Made by a program: the position numbers and the translations under genes. The notes below the pieces were generated by a model. It did not search any database. It saw nothing but the letters and a program-made list of their open reading frames with translations, and was not told the origin of the DNA. From Lewinella sp. JB7 (lineage in GTDB: Bacteria > Bacteroidota > Bacteroidia > Chitinophagales > Saprospiraceae), in NCBI RefSeq assembly GCF_024297185.1, contig NZ_JANCTD010000002.1:310001-374000 (forward strand): a DNA stretch of 64,000 nt, given 5' to 3'. This document shows positions 1 to 7,932 of the stretch, piece by piece (positions within the stretch are counted from its first letter, which is position 1; every line of letters begins with the position of its first letter).

Positions 1-804
1 GATGCCCAGGAACATGATGAAAAAGAAGGCAACGTTGGCCAGCAGGGTCGAGAGTTTCGTGGTGCCGATGATCTGGTCAAGTTCGAGGCGGTTAGCCAGT
101 CGGTCGGTCCCCATACTTTCGAGAAGCCCCTGCAGCAAACCGGTCACGAATTTACCCCCTATGTAGAACAGGCCGATGATGATGGCCGCCGCGAAGATAC
201 GGGGAATGGCCTCCAGGAAGGAGCGCAACATGTCGTTGGCCGGCTCCGTGATGCTGTCCAGCCGCAGGGCGTCAAGTGCCGCGATCAAGATGGGAATAAA
301 TACCAGAATGAAGACCAGATTCTGCAGAATGCGGGTCAGATTGATCTCGTGCTTTAGTCCGGCCCGCTGGCTCACACCTTCCAGGAATCCGGCGGCCATA
401 CCCACCAGTCCGCTGGCGATCTTGGCAATCACGTAGCCGATAAAGCCGATAAGCACGGCGCCCACGATGTTGGGAATGAAGGCCAGGAAGTCTCCGACCA
501 TATCGTTGAGGGGACGCATGACCGAGTTGATGCCCAGCACGTCGAGTGCCGCGAGCAGGACCATGACCATAACGATGTAAAAGACCAGCTTCGCCAGCGC
601 CCGTTCGGGATAGACCGTAGAACTGCCGGTCCCCCGGGCAACCCGGTTGTCCAGGTCCGTTTTCTTAAGCAGTTTTTCCGTCAGCTTTTGCAAGAGCTTG
701 GCGACGAAATAGCCGATTACGAGGATGAGCAGGGCGGCAATGATGTCGGGTACCGCATTGCCCAGGCGGTCGAGCCAGAGCTCCATTCGGGTAGAGAAGT
801 CCAT
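1..804 (-). CDS. Mechanosensitive-channel-type TM-helix membrane protein (3' end outside window)
   Basis: Reading leftwards from an ATG at 804, 268 codons stay open to the window edge, so the C-terminus is missing. The protein starts MDFSTRMELWLDRLGNAVPD and shows three repeats of a pattern: amphipathic stretch, hydrophobic helix, then a Gly/Ala-rich helix such as FIGYVIAKIASGLVGMAAGF. This is the layout of the conserved TM-helix repeat found in small-conductance mechanosensitive channel relatives. It should sit in the inner membrane and may act in osmotic protection. The MscS pore and beta domain are not visible in the part present, so the channel call rests on the repeat pattern. The gene lies downstream of the secreted protein at 970-2001 on the same strand. 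Confidence 0.7.
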   Translation of the reverse strand, partial: MDFSTRMELWLDRLGNAVPDIIAALLILVIGYFVAKLLQKLTEKLLKKTDLDNRVARGTGSSTVYPERALAKLVFYIVMVMVLLAALDVLGINSVMRPLNDMVGDFLAFIPNIVGAVLIGFIGYVIAKIASGLVGMAAGFLEGVSQRAGLKHEINLTRILQNLVFILVFIPILIAALDALRLDSITEPANDMLRSFLEAIPRIFAAAIIIGLFYIGGKFVTGLLQGLLESMGTDRLANRLELDQIIGTTKLSTLLANVAFFFIMFLGI

Positions 805-969
805 ACGCAGTCGAAGTGTTTGTTAGGGAAATATAATGCCAAACAAACGACAATCCGACAGCCTAGTTCACAAAACTTTGGTGGGCGTAATTTCTATCCA
901 CACAATAATCGACCCGGACCGACCAGCAATCCGGTCGGTTGCCCAACCCCCTTCGGTACTGATCGCCCG

Positions 970-2001
970 CTACTGTTCCTTCAGTACGTACGATTCCACT
1001 CCGAACATCGACCAGCGGTAACCCACCCCAAGTTCCAGCATCAGCCCCGAGGCCTCCGCCAGCTTATAGGCCTGGTAGTGAACGCTCAGGTGCAGATTGA
1101 TGTGCCCGGCACTAACGGTCGGCGATCCGTAGAGATAGTCGAAACTGCCCGGGCCCAGGGCGAAAGTCCGGTTTACCCCTAGTCCGAGGGTTGCGCCCTC
1201 GTTCCGCAACCAATCGCGGTCGTGGTCGGACAGGCTCGGACTCAGATTTTGCTGAGCGAACCCGACCTCCCCCTGTACCAGGTAATCTCCCAGGTAGCGG
1301 CCATACAGTAGTCCGACGAGGAGAGTTGGCGGAGCCTCGTTCAATTCCCGATTCGTGGTAATGGGATAGGGTGCGCGTTGCTTGTTGCCGTATACCGACA
1401 TAAACAGGCCGTACGCGCGGGCTTTCTGGTCCACGTAGGCCATATCGATGCGCATCCCGCCCCCGAACGCCAGGTAGCGCGAAGGCTTGCCGATGAACTG
1501 ATTGACCGCCCCTCCGACCAGCATATCGAAGCGCTCGACGGACCGGTTCAATGATTCGAAGTCCTCCCGCTTCGGGCGGTAGTAGCTTGCCGACATAGGT
1601 TGGTAACTGCCCAGGGGCACGCTCGAGTAAGTCGGGTAAGTGAGTGACAGGATGTACAGGGTTTCGCGCGGCCGTCCCGCGGAAATCGCGGGGTCAAAAC
1701 GGGGCAAGGTCAGCGTTCGCTGCCGCAGGCTGTCGATGATCGCCGGATTGGTTACGTTGTACGTTTCCTGTAGATGGGCGCGGCCGCTCGTGTCGACCGT
1801 CATGATCAGCTCTATGGGGCGACCGGCAAGGCTGTCGCGCTGTCCCCGGCTAAACTCAATACCGAAGTAGGTCGCCGCCATGCGGCTGGCGGAATAGGGC
1901 GCAATGGCCTCCCTATCATCTACGGGAGTGCCCTGTCCCCACAGCGCCGGTGAGATCAGAAAAATCAGGAACGACAGCAGTAGCAGTAGGATGCGATTCA
2001 T
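970..2001 (-). CDS. Secreted protein with TonB-C-like segment and outer-membrane-barrel-like C-terminus
   Basis: A 343-residue protein with a clear signal peptide (MNRILLLLLSFLIFLISPAL, then WGQG). Residues about 60-135 (PIELIMTVDTSGRAHLQETY through a Pro-Arg-Phe-Asp-Pro segment) resemble the C-terminal fold of energy-transducer-like proteins in general layout. Residues about 180-343 alternate polar and aromatic positions, with repeated Gly/Tyr/Leu strands typical of a small outer-membrane beta barrel, and the chain ends soon after an aromatic strand. I do not recognise a specific family and assign no function. The start is supported by the signal peptide and an AGGAATAAAT-like leader before the ATG. 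It is transcribed away from the dgoD cluster across an AT-rich divergent gap. Confidence 0.65.
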   Translation of the reverse strand: MNRILLLLLSFLIFLISPALWGQGTPVDDREAIAPYSASRMAATYFGIEFSRGQRDSLAGRPIELIMTVDTSGRAHLQETYNVTNPAIIDSLRQRTLTLPRFDPAISAGRPRETLYILSLTYPTYSSVPLGSYQPMSASYYRPKREDFESLNRSVERFDMLVGGAVNQFIGKPSRYLAFGGGMRIDMAYVDQKARAYGLFMSVYGNKQRAPYPITTNRELNEAPPTLLVGLLYGRYLGDYLVQGEVGFAQQNLSPSLSDHDRDWLRNEGATLGLGVNRTFALGPGSFDYLYGSPTVSAGHINLHLSVHYQAYKLAEASGLMLELGVGYRWSMFGVESYVLKEQ

Positions 2002-2318
2002 ATTTATTCCTAACGGCCACCCTGGCCCTGCCGCACCCGGTTAGCTGAATTTAATTTAGCAGGTATACCTTAATATTGATAGGAAAATTTTGGATGAGTA
2101 ATTCGGATTAAATTCTTGGTTGATCATACCACTGCCAGCTGACGACCAGGCTGCTGGGTTAAGGTGCCGTAGATCGCCGATCATATGGAGGGAATCGTAT
2201 CAAGTATGGTCATTCCGGAAGCGGGCATTACCTATTTCAGACCAACTAGCCTTAATATCGGGCAGGCGCCGGAAGGCCTCCGGACTCACCGACTTTTTAT
2301 CGCAGCAACCTACGTACT
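2002..2318. other. AT-rich divergent intergenic region
   Basis: A 317-bp spacer between the leftward secreted-protein gene and rightward dgoD. The part around 2040-2120 is clearly more AT-rich than its surroundings, as expected for divergent promoters. I could not find an unambiguous TAnnTTTG box at a sensible distance from dgoD. No gene or RNA is recognised. Confidence 0.5.
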
Positions 2319-3476
2319 ATGCAAGACCTCACCATTTCCAGGGTAGAACTCTTCCGGGTTCCGCCCCGCTGGCTATTCGTGAAGCTCACTACGGCCGACG
2401 GGATCGTCGGCTGGGGCGAACCGGTGGTGGAGGGGCGAGCCGCTACCGTGGAGGCGTGCATCCGGGAAATAGAAACCCACTTGATCGGACACTCCGCCCA
2501 CCGCATCGACGACTTCTGGCAGATGATTTACCGGGGCGGATTCTACCGCGGGGGACCGGTGCTCATGAGTGCACTCTCCGGCATCGATCAGGCGCTGTGG
2601 GACATTAAGGGCAAGGCGCTCGGAGTGCCCGTGTACGAGCTGCTGGGTGGGGCCGTGCGCGACAGGGTGCGCATCTACGGTTGGATTAATGAGGAAACAC
2701 CGGAACAGTTGGCCGCCGCCGCCCGCCGCCGCGTGGCGGATGGCTTCACCGCCCTCAAGATGAACGCCTGTGAGAAAATGTACTGGATCGACAGTCCGGC
2801 GAAGGTGGAAGAAGCGGCCGCTAAGATGGCGGCCGTCCGGGAAGCCGTGGGTAACGAGGTGCTCATCGGGCTCGATCTGCACGGACGAGTGCACAAGGGA
2901 CAAGCCAAGGCCATCATTCGGGCCCTGGAACCCTACCATCCCTACTTCTTCGAGGAGCTGGTGCTCTCCGAGAACAACGATGCCCTGAAGTCGCTGCGCA
3001 ATTTCACCCACGTGCCCATCGCAACCGGCGAGCGCATGTATTCCCGGTGGGATTTTAAGCGGGTACTCGAGCAGCAGGCGGTCGATATTGTCCAGCCCGA
3101 TCTGAGCCACGCCGGCGGCATTACCGAAGTAAAAAAGATCGCCACCATGGCCGAGGCTTACGACGTGGCCATCGCGCCCCACTGTCCGCTCGGACCGATC
3201 AGTCTGGCCGCGGCCCTCCAGATCGACTTCAACTGCATCAATGCCCTCATTCAGGAGACGAGCCTGGGCATCCACTACAACGTCGGCACCGATCTGGTCG
3301 ATTACCTCGTCGACCCCGACGGCTTCGGTCTGCGGGACGGCCACGTACCAATAATGACCAAGCCCGGCCTAGGCATCGAGATCAATGAAGACAAGGTGCG
3401 GGAAGCCGCCACGGTGGGCCACGACTGGAAAAACCCCATCTGGCGGAATCCGGACGGATCGGTAACCGAGTGGTAG
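2319..3476 (+). CDS. dgoD: D-galactonate dehydratase (enolase superfamily)
   Basis: Catalyses D-galactonate to 2-keto-3-deoxy-D-galactonate, the entry step of the De Ley-Doudoroff route for galactose/galactonate. The 385-residue length and near-colinear similarity to E. coli DgoD (382 aa) are clear: the N-terminal RVPPRWLFVKL and WGEPVVEGR, FYRGGPVLMSALSGIDQALW, and the C-terminal TKPGLGIEI. Metal ligands and catalytic residues expected for DgoD are all present: D186 and H188 (GLDLHGR), E212 (FFEEL), E238 (ATGERM), H288 (APHCPLGP) and E313 (QETSLG). One oddity is FEELVL where many homologues have FEEPVL. The next gene, a sugar-acid transporter, begins 1 nt after the stop, so the two are almost certainly co-transcribed. 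The neighbouring GH117 and sulfatase genes suggest the galactonate derives from an algal galactan. Confidence 0.93.
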   Translation: MQDLTISRVELFRVPPRWLFVKLTTADGIVGWGEPVVEGRAATVEACIREIETHLIGHSAHRIDDFWQMIYRGGFYRGGPVLMSALSGIDQALWDIKGKALGVPVYELLGGAVRDRVRIYGWINEETPEQLAAAARRRVADGFTALKMNACEKMYWIDSPAKVEEAAAKMAAVREAVGNEVLIGLDLHGRVHKGQAKAIIRALEPYHPYFFEELVLSENNDALKSLRNFTHVPIATGERMYSRWDFKRVLEQQAVDIVQPDLSHAGGITEVKKIATMAEAYDVAIAPHCPLGPISLAAALQIDFNCINALIQETSLGIHYNVGTDLVDYLVDPDGFGLRDGHVPIMTKPGLGIEINEDKVREAATVGHDWKNPIWRNPDGSVTEW

Positions 3477-3477
3477 C

Positions 3478-4788
3478 ATGATCTCTTCAACCACATCGAC
3501 CGGAAAGCGCTACAACATACTGGCCCTCATCTTCGTAACCGTAGTGATCAACTACATGGATCGAAGTAATATCTCCGTGGCCGCCGCCGCCATCAGCGAA
3601 GAACTCGAACTCACCAAGGTGCAACTGGGCCTGATCTTCTCCGCCTTCGGACTTACCTACTCGCTGCTGCAGATCCCGGGTGGTATCCTGGCGGACTACG
3701 CCCGGCCGCGAATTCTGTACCCGGTCTTGCTGGTCCTGTGGTCGCTGGCCACCTTGCTGCAGGGACTGGTCAGTTCGCTCGCGGCACTGATCGGCCTCCG
3801 GGCCTCCATCGGCGTATTCGAGGCCCCTTCCTACCCCACCAATAATAAGATCGTCACGAGCTGGTTTCCGGAGCGGGAGCGGGCCTCCGCCATCGCGGTG
3901 TATACCTCCGGTCAGTTTATCGGACTGGCCTTTCTCACCCCGGTGCTGGTGACCATCCAGGCCTACTTCGGCTGGCGGGGACTCTTCATCATTTCCGGGT
4001 TGGTGGGCATCGTGTGGGCGGCAATATGGTGGTTGGCCTACCGGGACCCGCGGGAACACGAAAGCGTCAGTCAGGAAGAGCTCGACCTCATCGAAAGCGG
4101 TGGCGGTATTCTGGACGAGCGGCGCGACGAGGTGAGCAAGGAGAAGACATCATTCCAGCTCTCCGAGCTCCGGGAGGTGTTCGTCCACCGCAAGCTGTGG
4201 GGGATTTACCTTGGTCAGTTCTGTCTTGGCTCGCTGTTCATTTTCTTCCTGACGTGGTTCCCGACTTACCTGGTGGAATTTCGGGGGCTGGACTTCATTA
4301 AATCCGGTTTCCTGGCCTCCATCCCTTTCCTGGCGGCCTTCTTTGGGGTGCTGCTGGCGGGTTTTTTGTCTGACCTCCTCGTCCGGCGGGGGGTGAGCAA
4401 GGAAGCGTCGCGGAAGGGGCCGATCCTTATTGGCATGCTGTTGTCTACCTCGATCATCGGAGCGAATTATACGGACAGTACCGCATGGATCATTTTTTTC
4501 CTGGCGCTGGCCTTTTTCGGTAACGGGCTCGCTTCCATTTCGTGGGTATTCGTATCGCTCCTCGCGCCCCGCCGCCTGATCGGTCTGGCCGGCGGCGTCT
4601 TCAACTTCATTGGCGGATTGGCCGCCGTGGTGACGCCCACCGCCATCGGCTACCTCGTGCAGGACGGTGATTTCGCCCCCGCCCTCTTCTTCGTGGGGGG
4701 GATGGCTTTTCTCGGATTCTGCAGTTACCTCTTTCTGGTGGGGAAGATCGTCCGCGTTGGGGAAGAAGAACATTCATCGCTCCTATGA
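3478..4788 (+). CDS. MFS sugar-acid transporter, ACS family (galactonate-type)
   Basis: A 436-residue inner-membrane protein with twelve predicted helices. The N-terminal motif INYMDRSNISVAAAAISEEL and the following GLIFSAFGLTYSLLQIPGG are typical of the anion:cation symporter (ACS) branch that includes DgoT and other galactonate, glucarate and hexuronate carriers. The cytoplasmic loop between helices 6 and 7 is charged (about residues 195-225). It lies 1 nt downstream of dgoD, so the likely cargo is D-galactonate or a related aldonate taken up by proton symport. Substrate is inferred from context only; uronate import is an alternative given the GH79-like gene nearby. A GC-rich hairpin follows the stop codon. 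Confidence 0.85.
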   Translation: MISSTTSTGKRYNILALIFVTVVINYMDRSNISVAAAAISEELELTKVQLGLIFSAFGLTYSLLQIPGGILADYARPRILYPVLLVLWSLATLLQGLVSSLAALIGLRASIGVFEAPSYPTNNKIVTSWFPERERASAIAVYTSGQFIGLAFLTPVLVTIQAYFGWRGLFIISGLVGIVWAAIWWLAYRDPREHESVSQEELDLIESGGGILDERRDEVSKEKTSFQLSELREVFVHRKLWGIYLGQFCLGSLFIFFLTWFPTYLVEFRGLDFIKSGFLASIPFLAAFFGVLLAGFLSDLLVRRGVSKEASRKGPILIGMLLSTSIIGANYTDSTAWIIFFLALAFFGNGLASISWVFVSLLAPRRLIGLAGGVFNFIGGLAAVVTPTAIGYLVQDGDFAPALFFVGGMAFLGFCSYLFLVGKIVRVGEEEHSSLL

Positions 4789-4789
4789 T

Positions 4790-4811
4790 GGCGTAGCTCC
4801 CGCGCTACGCC
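4790..4811 (+). other. Intercistronic hairpin between transporter and GH117 genes
   Basis: The 8-bp arms GGCGTAGC and GCTACGCC flank a 6-nt loop, immediately after the transporter stop codon. It is followed by A residues rather than T residues on the plus strand, so it is not a standard rho-independent terminator. It may stabilise the 3' end of the upstream message or lower expression of the next gene. Confidence 0.5.
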
Positions 4812-4832
4812 GCCCAAAAAATCTGTTGCCTT

Positions 4833-6113
4833 ATGTTGCGAAACGCACTATTCCCTTTCCTCCTTATTCTACTAATTGGCTGCAACGACCCACAAGCTTC
4901 CGACCCCTCGACCAACGCCGATGCAGCTACCGGCGGCTTTCCCTTCGTCCTGCCGGACACCCTCCCCGACCGCCCGCTGAGTGCCGCACTCGAACGAAAC
5001 TATACGGCCTACCCGGCCCCGCGGCCCGAGGAAAACGAACTGTACTCCCAGTTCAAGTACACCGAGCTCAAAGGCTTCGATTACAACGGAGGCGACGGAA
5101 CGATCTCGCGGCGGGATCCCTCGAAGGTAATCTTCGCGAACGGGAAGTACTACATCTGGTACACCCACCGGCACACGCCTACCCCACCCCAGGGAGCGGA
5201 GAAGTCGACCGAAACGATTCCCTCCAGCGACTGGGACATAGCCGACATCTGGTACGCCACCAGCGAGGACGGATTCACCTGGACCGAACAGGGGGTCGCC
5301 GTACCCCGACCACCGAAGCCGCAGGTAGGTTGGCGGTCCGTGGCCACCACCGATATCCTCGAGTGGGAGGGCAAGTACTATTTGTATTACCAGGGCTTCA
5401 TGGAAGCGAGCGGGAAGCGGGGCGACGACTGTCCGATAGCCGTCTCCTACGCGGATTCTCCCGACGGTCCGTGGACGGCCCACGGCGAAGTGGTGATCCC
5501 GAACGGTGCCGCGGGCGAGTGGGACCAGTACTCCATCCACGACCCCTACCCCCTAGTTCACGACGGTAAGATCTACATCTACTACAAGTCCGACTTCGGC
5601 GGCGAGGGCAAAAAGCTAGTGCGCATGCACGGACTGGCCACCGCCGATAATCCCCTGGGGCCGTTCACCAAGCATCCACTGAATCCTGTACTCAATTCCG
5701 GGCACGAAACCACCCTCTTCCCCTGGAAGGAGGGCATCGCCGCGCTAATCACTAGGGACGGCAACGAGCACTACACGGTGCAGTACGCGGAAGACGGCGT
5801 CAACTTCGAGGTCGCCGCCATTACGGACCTTATGCCGACGGCGGCGGGGCCCTTCATCCCGGATGCCTTTACCGATACTAAGGATGGGCGCGGCATCACC
5901 TGGGGCATCGCCCACCTAACGAACGTGACCACCTGGGCGCAAAATCACGCGGTGCTGCTGCGCTTCGACTGCGACTTGAGCCAGGACGTGCACGACCCGG
6001 ACATGAAGAACCACAGCTACTACTATAAGCCGGACTTCTACTACCAGCACGGGCTGACGGCCAAGGAACGGGATCGCATCGAGGAGGCTAATGCCGCCCT
6101 GCGCAGCCGGTAA
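4833..6113 (+). CDS. GH117-family glycoside hydrolase lipoprotein (anhydro-galactosidase-like)
   Basis: A 426-residue predicted lipoprotein: signal peptide, then lipobox LLIGC with Cys17. The body matches the five-bladed propeller of GH117, whose characterised members release 3,6-anhydro-L-galactose from neoagarobiose. Recognisable signatures include KGFDYNGGDGTISRRDPSKV (Asp95), the long WDIADIWYATSEDGFTW strand, IHDPYPLV (Asp237), NSGHETTLFPWKEG (His291 and Glu292) and GRGITWGIAHL. Family members outside the agar-active clade are known that lack this activity, so exact substrate is open. It follows the galactonate genes by 44 bp on the same strand and abuts a convergent sulfatase gene with no intervening base. 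This context suggests breakdown of a sulfated galactan, with the protein anchored in the periplasm or at the surface. Confidence 0.85.
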   Translation: MLRNALFPFLLILLIGCNDPQASDPSTNADAATGGFPFVLPDTLPDRPLSAALERNYTAYPAPRPEENELYSQFKYTELKGFDYNGGDGTISRRDPSKVIFANGKYYIWYTHRHTPTPPQGAEKSTETIPSSDWDIADIWYATSEDGFTWTEQGVAVPRPPKPQVGWRSVATTDILEWEGKYYLYYQGFMEASGKRGDDCPIAVSYADSPDGPWTAHGEVVIPNGAAGEWDQYSIHDPYPLVHDGKIYIYYKSDFGGEGKKLVRMHGLATADNPLGPFTKHPLNPVLNSGHETTLFPWKEGIAALITRDGNEHYTVQYAEDGVNFEVAAITDLMPTAAGPFIPDAFTDTKDGRGITWGIAHLTNVTTWAQNHAVLLRFDCDLSQDVHDPDMKNHSYYYKPDFYYQHGLTAKERDRIEEANAALRSR

Positions 6114-7676
6114 TTATCTACTGCTCCTCGGCAGCTGCTCAGGCCCCAGTCCGTTGGTAAGGTCGCCGCCGCACTCGTCCAGGAGGATGGCTTTTAGTTC
6201 GGCGACACGCCGCTCCTGCGTTCCCGCCAAATCGTGCTGCTCCGTGTAGTCGTCCGGGAGGTAATACAGCTGGTAGAGGTCTTGGGCACGCACATAGCGC
6301 AGCTTCCAGCCCTCGTATGTGACGATGGCCGGACCCATCATGGATGAAGTGACGGTGTATTCGCGGTGGGCGGATTCCCGACCGAAAAGGGTACCGGCAT
6401 AGGAAACCCCATCCTTATTATCTACGGGCGGCTGGCCGATGATCTCCGCCAGCGTATTCAAAAAGTCGTAGTTGCTGACCATTTGCTCGCTGACGGAATT
6501 CGGTGCGATGTGCCCCTTCCAGTACCAGAAGAGGGGGACCCGCGTGCCGCCCTCCCAGTTGGAGCGCTTGTGGCCGGACATGCCGTCGTTACCGTCGAAA
6601 ACGTCCCCGACCGCGGCCGTGGTGAAGCGTGTCTTCACCTGATCGAATCGGTTGCCGTCCAGGTCGGTTTTGCCCTTCGAAGTGCGCCCCTCGGCGGCGT
6701 AGTAAATTTCGTGGCCGTTGTCGGAGGTGAAGACGAGGATGGTATTGTCGAGTTCGCCCATCTCCTCTAGCTTTTGGTAGATGCGGCCGACGTCGTCGTC
6801 AAGCATTTTGACCATGCTGGCGTACTCCTTTTCCAGCTCCGTGAGCCCGGGGTGGTCGCGGAAATCGGGGTGCACCGCGGGCACCATAATCGGACCGTGG
6901 GGCAGCTGGGTAGGAAAGAAAACGAAGAAGGGCTTGCCGGTTTTTTGCGGGTGGTGCTCGTCAAGAAAGCCCAGCATCTTGTCCATGATGATGTGCTCGG
7001 AGTAGACGGCCTTGCCGGTCATATCCCAGCGGTCGCGGTAGGCTTCCGGGGAGTTGCTCTCCCTGGTCTTCGCACAGTCCACGTGGGTGTTGCCGGGAAT
7101 CTCGACCTTCCTGCCGTTTTCGAAGAGGAAGGGCGGATAAAAGCCGTGGCAGCGCTCGTGGTCGTAGTAGCCGAAGTGATGATCCCAACCGTGGCGCTTC
7201 AGTCGGGTGGGGGTAGTTGCGAAGCCCCACTCCAGTTTGCCGAACTGGGCGGTCACGTAGCCCGCCCGATGAGCCACCTGGCCAAGAAACACCTCCCCGG
7301 CGGGCGCCGGCGCGACGGTGGCTTCCACCCGCTCCACGATCTGGTCCAGGGAGAGGGTTCGGTCCAGTTCCTTGTAGATGCCGGCCTTCGTGACCCGCTG
7401 CCAGGGCAGGTTGCGTACGTCGTGGCGGCCGGTGAGCAGACTCATGCGGGCGGGTGCGCAGTAGGTGGCCCCGTACGCCCGCTCGAAGCGCATGCCTTCC
7501 CGGGCCAGCCGGTCGATGTGCGGCGTGGTGATGATGCTTTGTCCGTAGGTACCGAGCAGACCGCGGCCGAGGTCATCGGCGTAGATGAGGATTACGTTGG
7601 GCTGTTGGGCGCGCACGAGCGACGGTGCGAGTACCAGGATCGCGGCGAGGAGGAGGTAGAGGGTCCGTGCAGTCAT
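6114..7676 (-). CDS. Secreted S1-family sulfatase
   Basis: A 520-residue type I sulfatase with signal peptide (cleavage near VRAQ-QP). The start of the alkaline-phosphatase fold reads NVILIYADDLGRGL with metal-binding Asp34/Asp35. The activation motif CAPAR (Cys73) fits the C-x-P-x-R rule for conversion to formylglycine. Further hallmarks are the GKLEWGF strand, PHGPI, TSDNGHEIYY and the SNWEGGTRVPLF loop. It removes sulfate esters from a glycan, probably in the periplasm. Its stop codon abuts the convergent GH117 stop, and a GH79-like gene lies upstream on the same strand with a 256-bp gap. The exact S1 subfamily cannot be assigned by eye. No formylglycine-generating enzyme gene is seen in this window. 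Confidence 0.9.
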   Translation of the reverse strand: MTARTLYLLLAAILVLAPSLVRAQQPNVILIYADDLGRGLLGTYGQSIITTPHIDRLAREGMRFERAYGATYCAPARMSLLTGRHDVRNLPWQRVTKAGIYKELDRTLSLDQIVERVEATVAPAPAGEVFLGQVAHRAGYVTAQFGKLEWGFATTPTRLKRHGWDHHFGYYDHERCHGFYPPFLFENGRKVEIPGNTHVDCAKTRESNSPEAYRDRWDMTGKAVYSEHIIMDKMLGFLDEHHPQKTGKPFFVFFPTQLPHGPIMVPAVHPDFRDHPGLTELEKEYASMVKMLDDDVGRIYQKLEEMGELDNTILVFTSDNGHEIYYAAEGRTSKGKTDLDGNRFDQVKTRFTTAAVGDVFDGNDGMSGHKRSNWEGGTRVPLFWYWKGHIAPNSVSEQMVSNYDFLNTLAEIIGQPPVDNKDGVSYAGTLFGRESAHREYTVTSSMMGPAIVTYEGWKLRYVRAQDLYQLYYLPDDYTEQHDLAGTQERRVAELKAILLDECGGDLTNGLGPEQLPRSSR

Positions 7677-7837
7677 GTTTGTCGCTTGCGTAGCGGAGGG
7701 AAAGCGACCAAACTAATACATTGGAATCGGCGCATCCCCTGTATTCCGGGCGGGACAAGCTGAATGAGCCGCGCGACACCCTCTTTTGACACGTAAAGCG
7801 GCCCCGTGCGCCATCGTTGCAGCGACATTTAGTCCCG

Positions 7838-7859
7838 GGCGGGGGACGCGGGAGCAACG
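7838..7859 (-). repeat. Dispersed GC-rich intergenic motif, copy 1
   Basis: The minus strand reads close to GTTGCTCCCGCGTTCCCGCC, with one extra C in the right half. It lies between the GH79-like gene and the sulfatase gene. Near-identical copies occur at three other intergenic sites in this window. Confidence 0.6.
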
Positions 7860-7932
7860 TAATTCAGACAGGAGCAATCGAAATCCCGACGGTAAGCATC
7901 CGTGAACGATGTAGCGCGGGCGTTCGGCCTAC

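Noticed and set aside
2373-3344. 323-codon antisense frame over dgoD
   Set aside because: dgoD is unmistakable; the antisense frame has no start context or motif.
6774-7763. 329-codon antisense frame over the sulfatase
   Set aside because: Shadow frame of the sulfatase; Val/Gly/His-rich with no recognisable domain.
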